A stretch of DNA of 64,000 nt, taken from the NCBI GenBank assembly GCA_035555595.1, contig DATMGK010000063.1, forward strand, positions 1-64,000. The letters are read 5' to 3'. The notes beneath the pieces are model-generated. The model made no database searches. It was not told where the DNA came from and saw only the letters and a list, made by a program, of their open reading frames with translations. Position numbers and translations under genes: made by a program. Positions 34,421 to 42,764 of the stretch are shown here, in pieces (the stretch's first letter is position 1; each line of letters opens with the position of its first letter). Source of the stretch: Croceibacterium_A sp035555595. Lineage in GTDB: Bacteria; Pseudomonadota; Alphaproteobacteria; Sphingomonadales; Sphingomonadaceae.

Positions 34421-35297
34421 TCAGGCCCATCATCGCCAGCACGCCACCGGCAATGGCAAGGCCGGACCATCGATACCCTTCCAGCAGCGTCGAAATGGCC
34501 ATCGCCACCACTGGCACCAGCACACCGTTATAGGCAGCCCGGCCTGGGCCCAGTTCGCGAATCAGGTGGAAATAGATCGGGAACGCCACCACGGAACCGA
34601 CGATGCCCAGATAGGCGACGCCGCCCCAGTAGCGCGGGTTTTCGGGGAATACCGGCGGCCCATACAGGCCCCAGGCCAGTGCGGCGTCGGCCAGTGTGCC
34701 CCACAGCATCGCCCATGCCAGCAGCACGAGAAGCGGCTGCTTGCGGGCAGCCTGCGTCGCCTGAGCGACGTTGGCCACCGATGCTGAAAGCACGCCGATA
34801 CAAGTCAGCCCTGCGCCCAGCGCGACTTTCCCCGCCAGCGGCGCCTCTCGCGCCTCGTGCACCAGCAACAGGGCGATTCCGCCCAGCGCCACCAGAGTTC
34901 CCGCCATGAACCGGGGGGTGATGCGCTGGTCCAAAAACACCGCGCCCAGCACGGCATTGGGCAGCATCAGCAGCGCGAACAGCACCGCGACCACGCCTGA
35001 GGTGACGTAGTGTTCGGCCTGATAGACCATGTTGAAGTTGAGGAAGAACTGCGTCAGCCCGATTCCAGCAGCCAACATCTGGCCGGAACGCGACATCCGA
35101 AGGCTGGCCCCACCGATCAACGCCAGGATGAACATTCCTGCCGCCGCGATTGCGAAGCGATAGGTCACCGACCAGCCCGGAGGCGCCGCGGCCAGTTGAT
35201 CGCGAATCACGAACCAGGTCGACCCCCAGATCAGCGCGACCAGCAGAAACGGAAACAGGATGCGCGGCCGCAGCAGCAGGTGCGGCGTGTCGTTCAT
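34374..35297 (-). CDS. EamA/DMT-family permease
   Basis: 307 residues from MNDTPHLL; a longer frame would run into the threonine aldolase gene. Ten hydrophobic helices in two repeated EamA halves, with the repeat start LIWGSTWFVIRD and the second repeat near AMLWGTLADAALAW. These transporters usually export amino acids or other small metabolites. The threonine aldolase gene overlaps its start by 4 nt (ATGA), so an amino-acid role is plausible but not shown. Confidence 0.87.
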   Translation of the reverse strand: MNDTPHLLLRPRILFPFLLVALIWGSTWFVIRDQLAAAPPGWSVTYRFAIAAAGMFILALIGGASLRMSRSGQMLAAGIGLTQFFLNFNMVYQAEHYVTSGVVAVLFALLMLPNAVLGAVFLDQRITPRFMAGTLVALGGIALLLVHEAREAPLAGKVALGAGLTCIGVLSASVANVAQATQAARKQPLLVLLAWAMLWGTLADAALAWGLYGPPVFPENPRYWGGVAYLGIVGSVVAFPIYFHLIRELGPGRAAYNGVLVPVVAMAISTLLEGYRWSGLAIAGGVLAMMGLIIALRGKNAPIADKP

Positions 35298-36301
35298 AGC
35301 CCAGCCAACGCGCGGGCAAGCGCCCGGGCATCCTCTTCCCGCGTATTCCATGCCGTGACAAAGCGCGCCGCGTCCTGCCCCCAGTCATAGAAGCCGAAAC
35401 CCGCGCGCCGCAGCGCGGCCCGCTCCGCCTCGGTGCAGCTTACGAAAATCTCGTTAGCCTCCACCGGATGCAGCAGACGCTCGGCGGCTGCACCCGCGAT
35501 CTCGGCAGCGGCGGCATTAGCGGCACTGGCATTGGTCAGCCACAGATCGCCCTCGATCATCGCCAGCAATTGCGCTGCGAGATAGCGGCCCTTTGATTGA
35601 AGGTGCCCAGCCTGCTTGCGACGATAGCGGGCGATGTCTGCCAGTGCCGGATCGAAAAATACCAGAGCTTCCGCATTCATCGCCCCGTTCTTCACGCAAC
35701 CGAAGCTGAGCGCGTCCACATCGCCGCACGCCTCTGCCGCAGAGCAACCGAGGAACGCCGTTGCATTCGCAAAGCGCGCACCATCCATGTGCAGTGCCAA
35801 GCCCCTTGCCCGAGCCAGCACGGCGATCTCCGCCAGTTCGGCAGGGCGATAGCAAATGCCGTATTCGCTCGCCTGCGTCAGCGACAGCGCGTGAACCTGC
35901 ACCTCATGCACATCGGGGCGAATCGAATCGAGCACCTGCGCGATGGCGGCAGGCGTCAGCTTCGCCCCTTCGCCATCGGCCGTGATCAGTTTTGCACCAT
36001 GCAGATAGAACCCCGGCGCGCCGCCTTCCGACGTTTCGATATGCGCCTCTCGGTGACACAGCACCGCGCCATGAGGCGGGACCATCGTAGAGAGCGCGAG
36101 GCAATTTGCCGCCGTGCCAGTCGCCACCCAAAGCACCGACGCGTCACGGGCGAACAGGGCCGAGAACGCATCGTCCAGCCGCCCGCTCAGCGCATCGCCG
36201 TCATAGGGCGCATCCGCCGAGTCCGCATCCCGCAGCGCATCCCATATCTGCGTATGGACGGCGGCAGCGTTGTCGGACAGGAACTGCATGGGCACGGCCA
36301 T
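35294..36301 (-). CDS. Low-specificity threonine aldolase-like PLP enzyme
   Basis: 335 residues of PLP fold type I. MQFLSDNAA opens the sequence like LtaE, LHMDGARFANA carries the Asp that binds the pyridine nitrogen, and SFGCVKNGAMNAEALVFF holds the Schiff-base Lys. The enzyme cleaves L-threonine or allo-threonine to glycine and acetaldehyde. The exact stereospecificity cannot be read. It is cotranscribed with the EamA permease through a 4-nt overlap. Confidence 0.9.
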   Translation of the reverse strand: MAVPMQFLSDNAAAVHTQIWDALRDADSADAPYDGDALSGRLDDAFSALFARDASVLWVATGTAANCLALSTMVPPHGAVLCHREAHIETSEGGAPGFYLHGAKLITADGEGAKLTPAAIAQVLDSIRPDVHEVQVHALSLTQASEYGICYRPAELAEIAVLARARGLALHMDGARFANATAFLGCSAAEACGDVDALSFGCVKNGAMNAEALVFFDPALADIARYRRKQAGHLQSKGRYLAAQLLAMIEGDLWLTNASAANAAAAEIAGAAAERLLHPVEANEIFVSCTEAERAALRRAGFGFYDWGQDAARFVTAWNTREEDARALARALAGL

Positions 36302-36340
36302 AGTTGGTCGGCAAAGCGAAGCAAGAAGGAGACTGCGCCC

Positions 36341-36643
36341 ATGTCATCGATAGCGATCACCCGCACTGACGAAACGACGCACGGCGCCTATCGCATAGAG
36401 CTGCCCGGCATCGAACGGCCTGCGGAGCTGACATGGCGCGCAAAGGGTGAGGCGCGGATCGCCGATCATACGTTCGTGCCCGACGAAATGCGCGGACAGG
36501 GGATCGCGCAGAAACTGGTCGATGCCCTGATCGAGGATGCGCGGGCGCAGGGTTTCACCATTGTCCCGCAGTGCAGCTATGTCGCCGCCCAGTTCCGCCG
36601 CCACCCCGAGTGGGCCGATCTGCTGGCCGACACACCGAGCTGA
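36341..36643 (+). CDS. Small GNAT-like N-acetyltransferase (YjdJ/Gtn type)
   Basis: 100 residues from the ATG at 36341, with AAGGAG about 10 nt upstream. The core is a minimal GNAT: ELTWRAKGEARIADHTFVPDEMRGQGIAQKLVDALIEDARAQGFTIVPQC contains the acetyl-CoA loop RGQGIA. Proteins of this length and pattern are acetyltransferases of unknown substrate. It stands alone between two minus-strand groups, with only 7 bp to the end of the PH-domain gene. Confidence 0.88.
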   Translation: MSSIAITRTDETTHGAYRIELPGIERPAELTWRAKGEARIADHTFVPDEMRGQGIAQKLVDALIEDARAQGFTIVPQCSYVAAQFRRHPEWADLLADTPS

Positions 36644-36650
36644 CCGCCCC

Positions 36651-38189
36651 TCAACCCGGCAATCGCGAGAAATCGACGGCGACGATCTTCTCGACCGCCG
36701 CGTCGCGAACGGCCTTCGCCTGCGCCAGCGGCAGGCCATGCAGGTCCAGCTTTCCACCCGCGAGGCCGAGCCGCACCGTGGCGTAGCCGCCCCACCGGCC
36801 CAGCGGGCTCTGTGCGATTTCCGCCGATTGCAACTTTACCAACGGCGCCAAGGCAAGGCGGGGCGACAGCGATCCCGTGCGTGAAAAGATCTGCCGGTTG
36901 TCGATCGCGTGCCGATGCCGCCGCCAGCCGATGAAATTGACGATCGCCGCACCGGCAATGGCCAGAGCCCCCAGCGCGGGAGGGAACGGACTGGCGAGCG
37001 CCACACCGACCCCGATACCCACAGCCGTGAACAGCAAAGCGTTCAACAGCGTGTCGTACAGCCACGGGCGGTGAGAGGGGCGGTGCCATTCCAGCCCTTC
37101 CCCCGGTGGCTCTATCCCCGCCGCGCGAACCAGCGGCCATATCTCTTCCAACTGGGCGAATGGCGCGATGACATGGTCTTCCGCCTTGTCGCCGTCTTGC
37201 GCCAGGCTGATGAAATCCAGCGCATACCAGCCGAATCGGCGGCGAATCAGGCCGCTGCGGACCAGCGCCGCCTGCACCCGGTGCACCGGCATCAGCACAT
37301 CGGTCTTGCTGAACAGGCCGCGCCGACGGCGAAATCCCCGTGCCGTCCGTTCCAGCAAAAAGCCGTATTCGCGCATGAATGTGCGGGCAATTCCTGTGAC
37401 GATGCCCAGCAGCACCACAGCCAGCAGGGAACCCGCGACGGCCAATGCCAGCGTGACCCGGCCCATATGGGCCAGCCCTTCTATCCCAGCCTCTCCGCCG
37501 GAAACCAGCGTGCGCCAACCATCCCCTTCCCAGATATTGAACGGAAAGAGGAAATCGAACTGCTGCGTGACGCCCAGCAGCACCGCGAAAACCACCAGCG
37601 AGAATTCGAACAGGCCGAACATGGCCACGCGCCGGTCATCCATCGCGAACAGCACGTCACCCCCGGCGCGCGCCGCTGACGGTGAAGGCTCTGCCATTGC
37701 CGCTGCAGGGGAAGGCGGGCCTTCCTTGCGCTCACGCACCAGTTCCCGCAGCCGCTCGCTTTCCGGCAGCGACAGATAGGCGAGCGCGATTTCTTCCTTG
37801 CCGCCCGCCCCGGTTTCGAATCGCACTTCCGCCAACCCCAGCAGGCGGGGAAGCCACTTCTGTTCGATGCTGACGTCCTGAATACGTTCGTAGGGGACGG
37901 ATCGCGCGCTGCGCGACAGCAGCCCCTTCTCCACCCGAATGTCGTCCGCCCCGGTCAGATAAGTCAGCCTGCGCCACTGGAGCCACGCCACGCCGAAGCT
38001 CAACGCTCCGCCGAAAATCAGCACGCCCGCGATCACCGGCAAGGCCAGCCCACCGGTGCCGATTATCGCAGCGACGGCCGGGATCGCCCCCTGGAAAAGC
38101 TGGGTCAACGCCCTGACCAGAAATCCGCGGGGGTCGGTGCGAAGCGGCGCGGCATCCAGTACCGGGGATACGCCGTCAGGATCGCTCAC
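36651..38189 (-). CDS. PH-domain (DUF304/YdbT-like) membrane protein
   Basis: 512 residues. Several membrane helices in three clusters (about 28-70, 185-265 and 375-415), with bacterial PH domains in between, recognisable in YLTGADDIRVEKGLLSRSARSVPYERIQDVSIEQKWLPRLLGLAEVRFETGAG and its repeats. E. coli and Bacillus YdbT/YdbS pairs are the nearest relatives; in Bacillus they protect against amylocyclicin. The function is probably envelope-related. It overlaps its partner gene by 4 nt. Confidence 0.88.
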   Translation of the reverse strand: MSDPDGVSPVLDAAPLRTDPRGFLVRALTQLFQGAIPAVAAIIGTGGLALPVIAGVLIFGGALSFGVAWLQWRRLTYLTGADDIRVEKGLLSRSARSVPYERIQDVSIEQKWLPRLLGLAEVRFETGAGGKEEIALAYLSLPESERLRELVRERKEGPPSPAAAMAEPSPSAARAGGDVLFAMDDRRVAMFGLFEFSLVVFAVLLGVTQQFDFLFPFNIWEGDGWRTLVSGGEAGIEGLAHMGRVTLALAVAGSLLAVVLLGIVTGIARTFMREYGFLLERTARGFRRRRGLFSKTDVLMPVHRVQAALVRSGLIRRRFGWYALDFISLAQDGDKAEDHVIAPFAQLEEIWPLVRAAGIEPPGEGLEWHRPSHRPWLYDTLLNALLFTAVGIGVGVALASPFPPALGALAIAGAAIVNFIGWRRHRHAIDNRQIFSRTGSLSPRLALAPLVKLQSAEIAQSPLGRWGGYATVRLGLAGGKLDLHGLPLAQAKAVRDAAVEKIVAVDFSRLPG

Positions 38190-38656
38190 AACGTGTCGCG
38201 CCGGATTTTCTCGCGGATCGCCTCGCGCATTTCCAGCGCATCGGCTTCGGCAAGGCCGGGCAGCGGGACGGAGGCGTTATGCGTGCCCGCCGTATGCAGC
38301 ACCAGCGTGGCAAGGCCATAATACCGCTCTATCGGCCCACGCTCCACATCGATGTGCTGCACCCGGCCAAACGGAACCACGGTATCCTTGCGCCACAGCA
38401 GCCCGCGCACCACCCGCAGCCGGTCTGCCCCCATCTGGTATCCGCGCGCCGCATGGCGGCGCAGCGGCATGCGGATCACGAACCAGACGAGCAGCGCCAG
38501 CACCGGAACCAGCGCCAGCCCGCGCGGCACCGGCAGTACATGGGCCAGTTCTATCACGAGCGTGGCGATGAATGGAGGAATGGCCGCAAGAATCGCGGCA
38601 AGGCGCAGCGCCTTGACGTGATTGGGATGCAGCGGTGTGAGCTCTTCCCCCTCCAT
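38186..38656 (-). CDS. PH-domain (DUF304/YdbS-like) membrane protein
   Basis: 156 residues. Two membrane helices at about 17-60 and one PH domain in the C-terminal half (QMGADRLRVVRGLLWRKDTVVPFGRVQHIDVERGPIERYYGLATLVLHTAG). It precedes the longer YdbT-like gene with a 4-nt overlap; the two are almost always found together and probably form a complex. It lies 57 nt before the tRNA-Thr gene end on the same strand. Confidence 0.88.
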   Translation of the reverse strand: MEGEELTPLHPNHVKALRLAAILAAIPPFIATLVIELAHVLPVPRGLALVPVLALLVWFVIRMPLRRHAARGYQMGADRLRVVRGLLWRKDTVVPFGRVQHIDVERGPIERYYGLATLVLHTAGTHNASVPLPGLAEADALEMREAIREKIRRDTL

Positions 38657-38713
38657 AGTGCCCTAGATGAACAACACACCCGCTAAAAGCAAGGTTGGGT
38701 AGAGCGAAAGGAT

Positions 38714-38788
38714 GGTGCTGCTGGGGAGGATTGAACTCCCGACCTCACCCTTACCAAGGGTGCGCTCTACCACTGAGCTACAGCAGCA
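38714..38788 (-). tRNA. tRNA-Thr (anticodon GGU)
   Basis: Cloverleaf with acceptor GCTGCTG/CAGCAGC, D arm GCTCAGTGGTAGAGC, anticodon loop TTGGTAA between CACCC and GGGTG, and T arm with GTTCAATCC. The discriminator is A and the CCA is encoded. It stands alone; no promoter was recognised in the 90 bp upstream. Confidence 0.97.
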
Positions 38789-38878
38789 CGGGGAAGCAGG
38801 CGGGCGCTATTGTCGCGCGCCGCCCAAGTGTCAAGCGATGCTTGAGCGTGGCACACATTCGCGGCAAGGGTGGCGGCG

Positions 38879-39034
38879 ATGAATGGGCCAAAAACCGAAC
38901 CCTCCCGCGAAGAGCGGCTGGCCGCCAAGCTGCGCGAGAATCTGCGGCGGCGAAAGGCGCAGTCGCGCGAGTTGGGCACCCGCGCCGAGGGTACGGGGGA
39001 CGATGCGCTTTCCAAAGAGGCGGAGGACCGCTAA
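38879..39034 (+). CDS. Conserved small charged protein of unknown function
   Basis: A 51-residue protein with an ATG at 38879 and an AAGGGTGG ribosome-binding site. It is highly charged with a helical Arg/Lys/Glu-rich core (SREERLAAKLRENLRRRKAQ) and an acidic tail. Short proteins with this core occur in sphingomonads, to my knowledge without an assigned role. It lies 31 nt before gpmA and probably shares its transcript. Codon use fits a real gene. DNA or RNA binding is possible but not shown. Confidence 0.7.
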   Translation: MNGPKTEPSREERLAAKLRENLRRRKAQSRELGTRAEGTGDDALSKEAEDR

Positions 39035-39065
39035 CGGGCGTGGCTCCTTCAGATAAGGAGCGTTC

Positions 39066-39752
39066 GTGCCCGCGTTGATCCTCGTCCGCCACGGCCAGAG
39101 CCAGTGGAATCTGGAAAACCGTTTCACCGGCTGGTGGGACGTGGACCTGACCGAAAAAGGTGTGGCCGAAGCGCGCGCCGCCGGGGAACTGCTGGCCGAA
39201 AAGGGCGTGTTGCCCGACCGCGCCTTCACCTCGCTGCAGACCCGCGCGATCAAGACGCTGCATCTGGCGCTGGAAGCCTGTGGCCGCCTGTGGATCCCGG
39301 AAGTGAAGGACTGGCGCCTGAACGAACGCCACTATGGCGGGCTGACCGGCCTGAACAAGGCAGAGACCGCCGAAAAGCATGGCGAGGAACAGGTGCATGT
39401 CTGGCGCCGCAGCTTCGACGTGCCGCCGCCCGTACTGGAAGCCGGCAGCACTTTCGATCTTTCCGCCGATCCGCGCTACGCCGGGCTGCCGGTTCCGAAT
39501 ACGGAAAGCCTGAAGACCACAATCGATCGTGTGCTGCCCTATTGGGAAGGCACAGTGCGCCCCGTGCTGGCGGGCGGTGAAACGGTGATCGTATCGGCCC
39601 ACGGCAATTCCCTGCGTGCGCTGGTAAAGCATCTGTCGGGCATTTCCGACGACGACATCACGGCGCTGGAAATTCCTACCGGCCAGCCGATCGTTTACGA
39701 ATTCGACGCACAGATGAACGCCGGAGAACGGCATTACCTGAAGGACAGGTGA
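39066..39752 (+). CDS. gpmA: 2,3-bisphosphoglycerate-dependent phosphoglycerate mutase
   Basis: 228 residues from a GTG at 39066, with AAGGAG 7 nt upstream. Catalytic His is H9 in LVRHGQSQWN; SAHGNSLRAL holds the second His, and RLNERHYGGLTGLNK is the substrate loop. It interconverts 3- and 2-phosphoglycerate in glycolysis. It starts a long plus-strand run reaching to 46.7 kb, the next gene beginning 1 nt after its stop. Confidence 0.96.
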   Translation: MPALILVRHGQSQWNLENRFTGWWDVDLTEKGVAEARAAGELLAEKGVLPDRAFTSLQTRAIKTLHLALEACGRLWIPEVKDWRLNERHYGGLTGLNKAETAEKHGEEQVHVWRRSFDVPPPVLEAGSTFDLSADPRYAGLPVPNTESLKTTIDRVLPYWEGTVRPVLAGGETVIVSAHGNSLRALVKHLSGISDDDITALEIPTGQPIVYEFDAQMNAGERHYLKDR

Positions 39753-39753
39753 C

Positions 39754-40239
39754 ATGGGGGCATCCGTAGCAATCGTGATGGGCAGCCAGTCCGACTGGCC
39801 GACCATGCGCCGGGCCGCAGAGGCTCTTGACCGGCTGGAGGTGCCCTATGAGGCGCGCATCGTTTCGGCCCACCGCACACCCGACCGGCTGGTCGATTTC
39901 GCCAAGGGCGCGGCGGACGAAGGGTTCAAGGTCGTTATCGCGGGCGCGGGCGGTGCGGCGCACCTGCCCGGCATGGTCGCATCGATGACCCATCTGCCCG
40001 TGCTGGGCGTACCGGTCGAATCGAAGGCGCTGAAGGGGAAGGACAGCCTGCTTTCCATCGTCCAGATGCCTGCGGGAATCCCGGTGGGCACACTGGCAAT
40101 CGGGGAACCCGGCGCAGCGAATGCCGGCCTGATGGCCGCCGCGATCCTGGCCCTGTCGGATGCCGCGCTGGCCGATCGGCTCAAAGCCTTCCGCGCCGAA
40201 CAGACGGCCGGCGTGGCAGAAAGCCCGCGCGACGCATGA
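39754..40239 (+). CDS. purE: 5-(carboxyamino)imidazole ribonucleotide mutase
   Basis: 161 residues. MGSQSDWPTMRRAAE, SAHRTPDRL and GAGGAAHLPGM are the class I PurE signatures around the substrate phosphate and the catalytic His. It converts N5-CAIR to CAIR in purine synthesis. It overlaps purK by 4 nt and starts 1 nt after gpmA. Confidence 0.97.
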   Translation: MGASVAIVMGSQSDWPTMRRAAEALDRLEVPYEARIVSAHRTPDRLVDFAKGAADEGFKVVIAGAGGAAHLPGMVASMTHLPVLGVPVESKALKGKDSLLSIVQMPAGIPVGTLAIGEPGAANAGLMAAAILALSDAALADRLKAFRAEQTAGVAESPRDA

Positions 40240-41288
40240 TCCTGCCCGGCTCAACCATCGGCATCCTCGGCGGCGGCCAGCTTGGGCGAATGCTGGCCAT
40301 GGCCGCCGCGCAGCTCGGCTATCGCTGCCACATCTACGCGCCGGAGAAAGACAGCGTCGCCGCCGATGTCAGCGCGCAATTCTCCTGCGCCGACTGGCAT
40401 GATCGTGATGCGCTGACCGAATTCGCCAGTGTGTGCGACGTGGTGACTTACGAGTTCGAGAACGTGCCGGTGGCGCCGCTTTCGGTTATCCCTGACGGCC
40501 GCCTGATGCCCGGCACCCGCGCGCTGGAAGTGGCGCAGGACCGGCTGCGTGAAAAACGCTTCGCCGAAGAACAGGGCGGCCGCCCGGCACCCTATGCCGC
40601 GATCGACGCCGATCATGAGATTCAGGCCGCCATCGATCGCGTAGGCGTACCCGGTATCCTGAAAACCCGACGCGAAGGGTATGACGGCAAAGGCCAGTGG
40701 CGCATTTCATCCGCCCATGAGGCAGAGGGGACGCGCGTTCCGCAGGATGGCCTCGTTTACGAAGGACATGTCCGGTTCAATGCCGAATTTTCGGTGATTC
40801 TGGTGCGCGGGCACGACGGTGCGGTGCGGTTCTGGGATTCGACGGTCAATGTGCATGACGGTGGCATCCTCGGCCGCTCCTCCCTCCCCGCCCCGGACGT
40901 GGTAACGCGGCAGGTGCCCGAAGCGCGCAAGCTGGCGCAGGCGGTGGCCGAGGCGCTGGGCTATATCGGTGTGCTGACGCTGGAATTCTTCGCCACGCAG
41001 GATGGCCCGGTGTTCAACGAGATGGCCCCGCGGGTCCATAATTCCGGCCACTGGACGATCGAGGGTGCGGTTACGAGCCAGTTCGAAAACCACATCCGCG
41101 CGATCTGCGGGCTGCCACTGGGTGACACCGCCACGCTGTTCCCCCGTGTCGAGATGACCAACCTGATCGGCGACGGCCCGGCACAGGTTGTGGAGGCGTT
41201 GGCCGATCCGCGCGTGCACCTGCACTTCTACGGCAAGGCCGAAGCGCGCAAGGGCCGCAAGATGGGCCACGTTACAGAGGTAGGCTGA
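40236..41288 (+). CDS. purK: 5-(carboxyamino)imidazole ribonucleotide synthase
   Basis: 350 residues of ATP-grasp fold. GILGGGQLGRMLAMAA begins the protein, KTRREGYDGKGQWRI is the ATP-binding loop, and FNEMAPRVHNSGHWTIEGA is the metal-binding C-terminal segment. It carboxylates AIR with bicarbonate and ATP, supplying PurE. Its stop shares one base with the folA start. Confidence 0.97.
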   Translation: MILPGSTIGILGGGQLGRMLAMAAAQLGYRCHIYAPEKDSVAADVSAQFSCADWHDRDALTEFASVCDVVTYEFENVPVAPLSVIPDGRLMPGTRALEVAQDRLREKRFAEEQGGRPAPYAAIDADHEIQAAIDRVGVPGILKTRREGYDGKGQWRISSAHEAEGTRVPQDGLVYEGHVRFNAEFSVILVRGHDGAVRFWDSTVNVHDGGILGRSSLPAPDVVTRQVPEARKLAQAVAEALGYIGVLTLEFFATQDGPVFNEMAPRVHNSGHWTIEGAVTSQFENHIRAICGLPLGDTATLFPRVEMTNLIGDGPAQVVEALADPRVHLHFYGKAEARKGRKMGHVTEVG

Positions 41289-41773
41289 TGGCGCGTGAAG
41301 TAATCTTCGTGGTGGCGCGCGCGCTGGATGGCACCATCGGCCATGACGGCGACGTGCCGTGGAAAATCCGTGCAGACCTGCAACGGTTCAAGCGGCTGAC
41401 CATGGGCAAGCCGATGATCATGGGCCGCAAGACCTTCGACAGCCTGCCCGGCCTGCTGCCCGGCCGCCGCCATATCGTGCTGACCCGCCAGGCCGACTGG
41501 GCCGCGCCGGGTGCGGAGGTAGTTCATACGGTTGACGACGCGCTGACCCTTGCCGGGCCCGGTGACATTGCGGTGATCGGCGGCGCGGAAATCTTCGCGC
41601 TGTTCATGCCCCATGCCACCCGGCTGGAAGTGACCGAGATCGACGAACATACCGGTGGCGAAATTGTCATGGCCGCGCCCGGCCCCGAATGGCGCGAGAC
41701 GGCGCGGGAGAGCTTCGCCGCCGCTGGCGACGACCCCGCCTATGCCTTCGTCACGCTGGAGCGGACTGCATGA
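41288..41773 (+). CDS. folA: Dihydrofolate reductase
   Basis: 161 residues. IGHDGDVPWKIRADLQRFKRLTMGKPMIMGRKTF contains the W of the substrate loop, the catalytic Asp and the NADPH-binding MGRKTF. IGGAEIF is the second NADPH motif. It reduces dihydrofolate to tetrahydrofolate. thyA, often just upstream, is not present. The gene overlaps ribF by 4 nt. Confidence 0.96.
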   Translation: MAREVIFVVARALDGTIGHDGDVPWKIRADLQRFKRLTMGKPMIMGRKTFDSLPGLLPGRRHIVLTRQADWAAPGAEVVHTVDDALTLAGPGDIAVIGGAEIFALFMPHATRLEVTEIDEHTGGEIVMAAPGPEWRETARESFAAAGDDPAYAFVTLERTA

Positions 41774-42696
41774 TACGGATCGCGCATCGCGATCCCGTTC
41801 CCCCCTCTCTGCGCGGCGCCATTGTGGCGCTGGGCAATTTTGACGGCTTCCATCTGGGCCATCAGCGCGTGGTGGCCGAAGCGGTGGAATGGGCGCGCGC
41901 AGAAGGCCGCCCCGCCATCGTCGCCACGTTCGATCCGCACCCGGTGCGCCACTTCGCCCCGCATGTGCCGCCCTTCCGACTGACCACGCTGGACCAGCGG
42001 CAGGAACTGTTCGCATCTGCGGGCGCCGACGCCATGCTGGTATTCGCTTTCGATGACGATCTGGCAGCGACCAGCGCGGCAGATTTCGTCGGCAACCTGC
42101 TGGGCAATCACATCGGCGCGACCGGGGTGGTGACCGGCGAAGACTTTACGTTCGGCAAGGGGCGGGGCGGCAATCTGGCGCTGCTGGCAGAAGAGGGTGC
42201 GAAACACGGCATTGCCGCCCGCGCGGTGGGGCCGGTGATGCACGGCGGCCTGCCGGTATCTTCCAGCCGCATCCGCGATGCCTTGAAGGCGGGGGATTGC
42301 GAGACGGCCACCCTGCTGATGACCCGCCCCTTCGCCGTGCGCGCACCCGTGCTGCATGGTGACAAGCGCGGGCGCGAAATCGGTTATCCCACCGCCAATA
42401 TCGACATGGGCCCATACCTGCGCCCCCGTTATGGCATCTATGCCGTGACTGCGCGTGTGCCCGGCACCGGCGAGGCGCTGAAGGGCGCGGCCAGTCTGGG
42501 TATCCGCCCACAGTTCGAACCGGCGCGGGAATGGCTGGAACCCTATTTCTTCGATTTCTCCGGCGATCTCTATGGTCAGGAGATAGAGGTGGCGCTGCAC
42601 CACTTCCTGCGGCCCGAGGCGAAGTTCGACACGCTGGACGCCCTCACTACGCAAATGGCGGCAGACTGCACCCGCGCGCGCGGACTGCTGGGCTAG
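41770..42696 (+). CDS. ribF: Bifunctional riboflavin kinase/FAD synthetase
   Basis: 308 residues from the ATG at 41770, which overlaps the folA stop. The N-terminal FMN adenylyltransferase domain (about 1-190) has GNFDGFHLGHQRVV (HxGH-type) and VSSSRIRDAL; the C-terminal kinase domain (about 190-308) has GREIGYPTANI and ASLGIRPQFE. It makes FMN and FAD. It stands before ileS and lspA in the common ribF-ileS-lspA order. Confidence 0.96.
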   Translation: MIRIAHRDPVPPSLRGAIVALGNFDGFHLGHQRVVAEAVEWARAEGRPAIVATFDPHPVRHFAPHVPPFRLTTLDQRQELFASAGADAMLVFAFDDDLAATSAADFVGNLLGNHIGATGVVTGEDFTFGKGRGGNLALLAEEGAKHGIAARAVGPVMHGGLPVSSSRIRDALKAGDCETATLLMTRPFAVRAPVLHGDKRGREIGYPTANIDMGPYLRPRYGIYAVTARVPGTGEALKGAASLGIRPQFEPAREWLEPYFFDFSGDLYGQEIEVALHHFLRPEAKFDTLDALTTQMAADCTRARGLLG

Positions 42697-42764
42697 AATT
42701 GCCTCGCGCCACCCCGCGCGAACAAATTGCAGTCCTGCCCCGCCCCCGCTAAGGCGCGCGCTGC

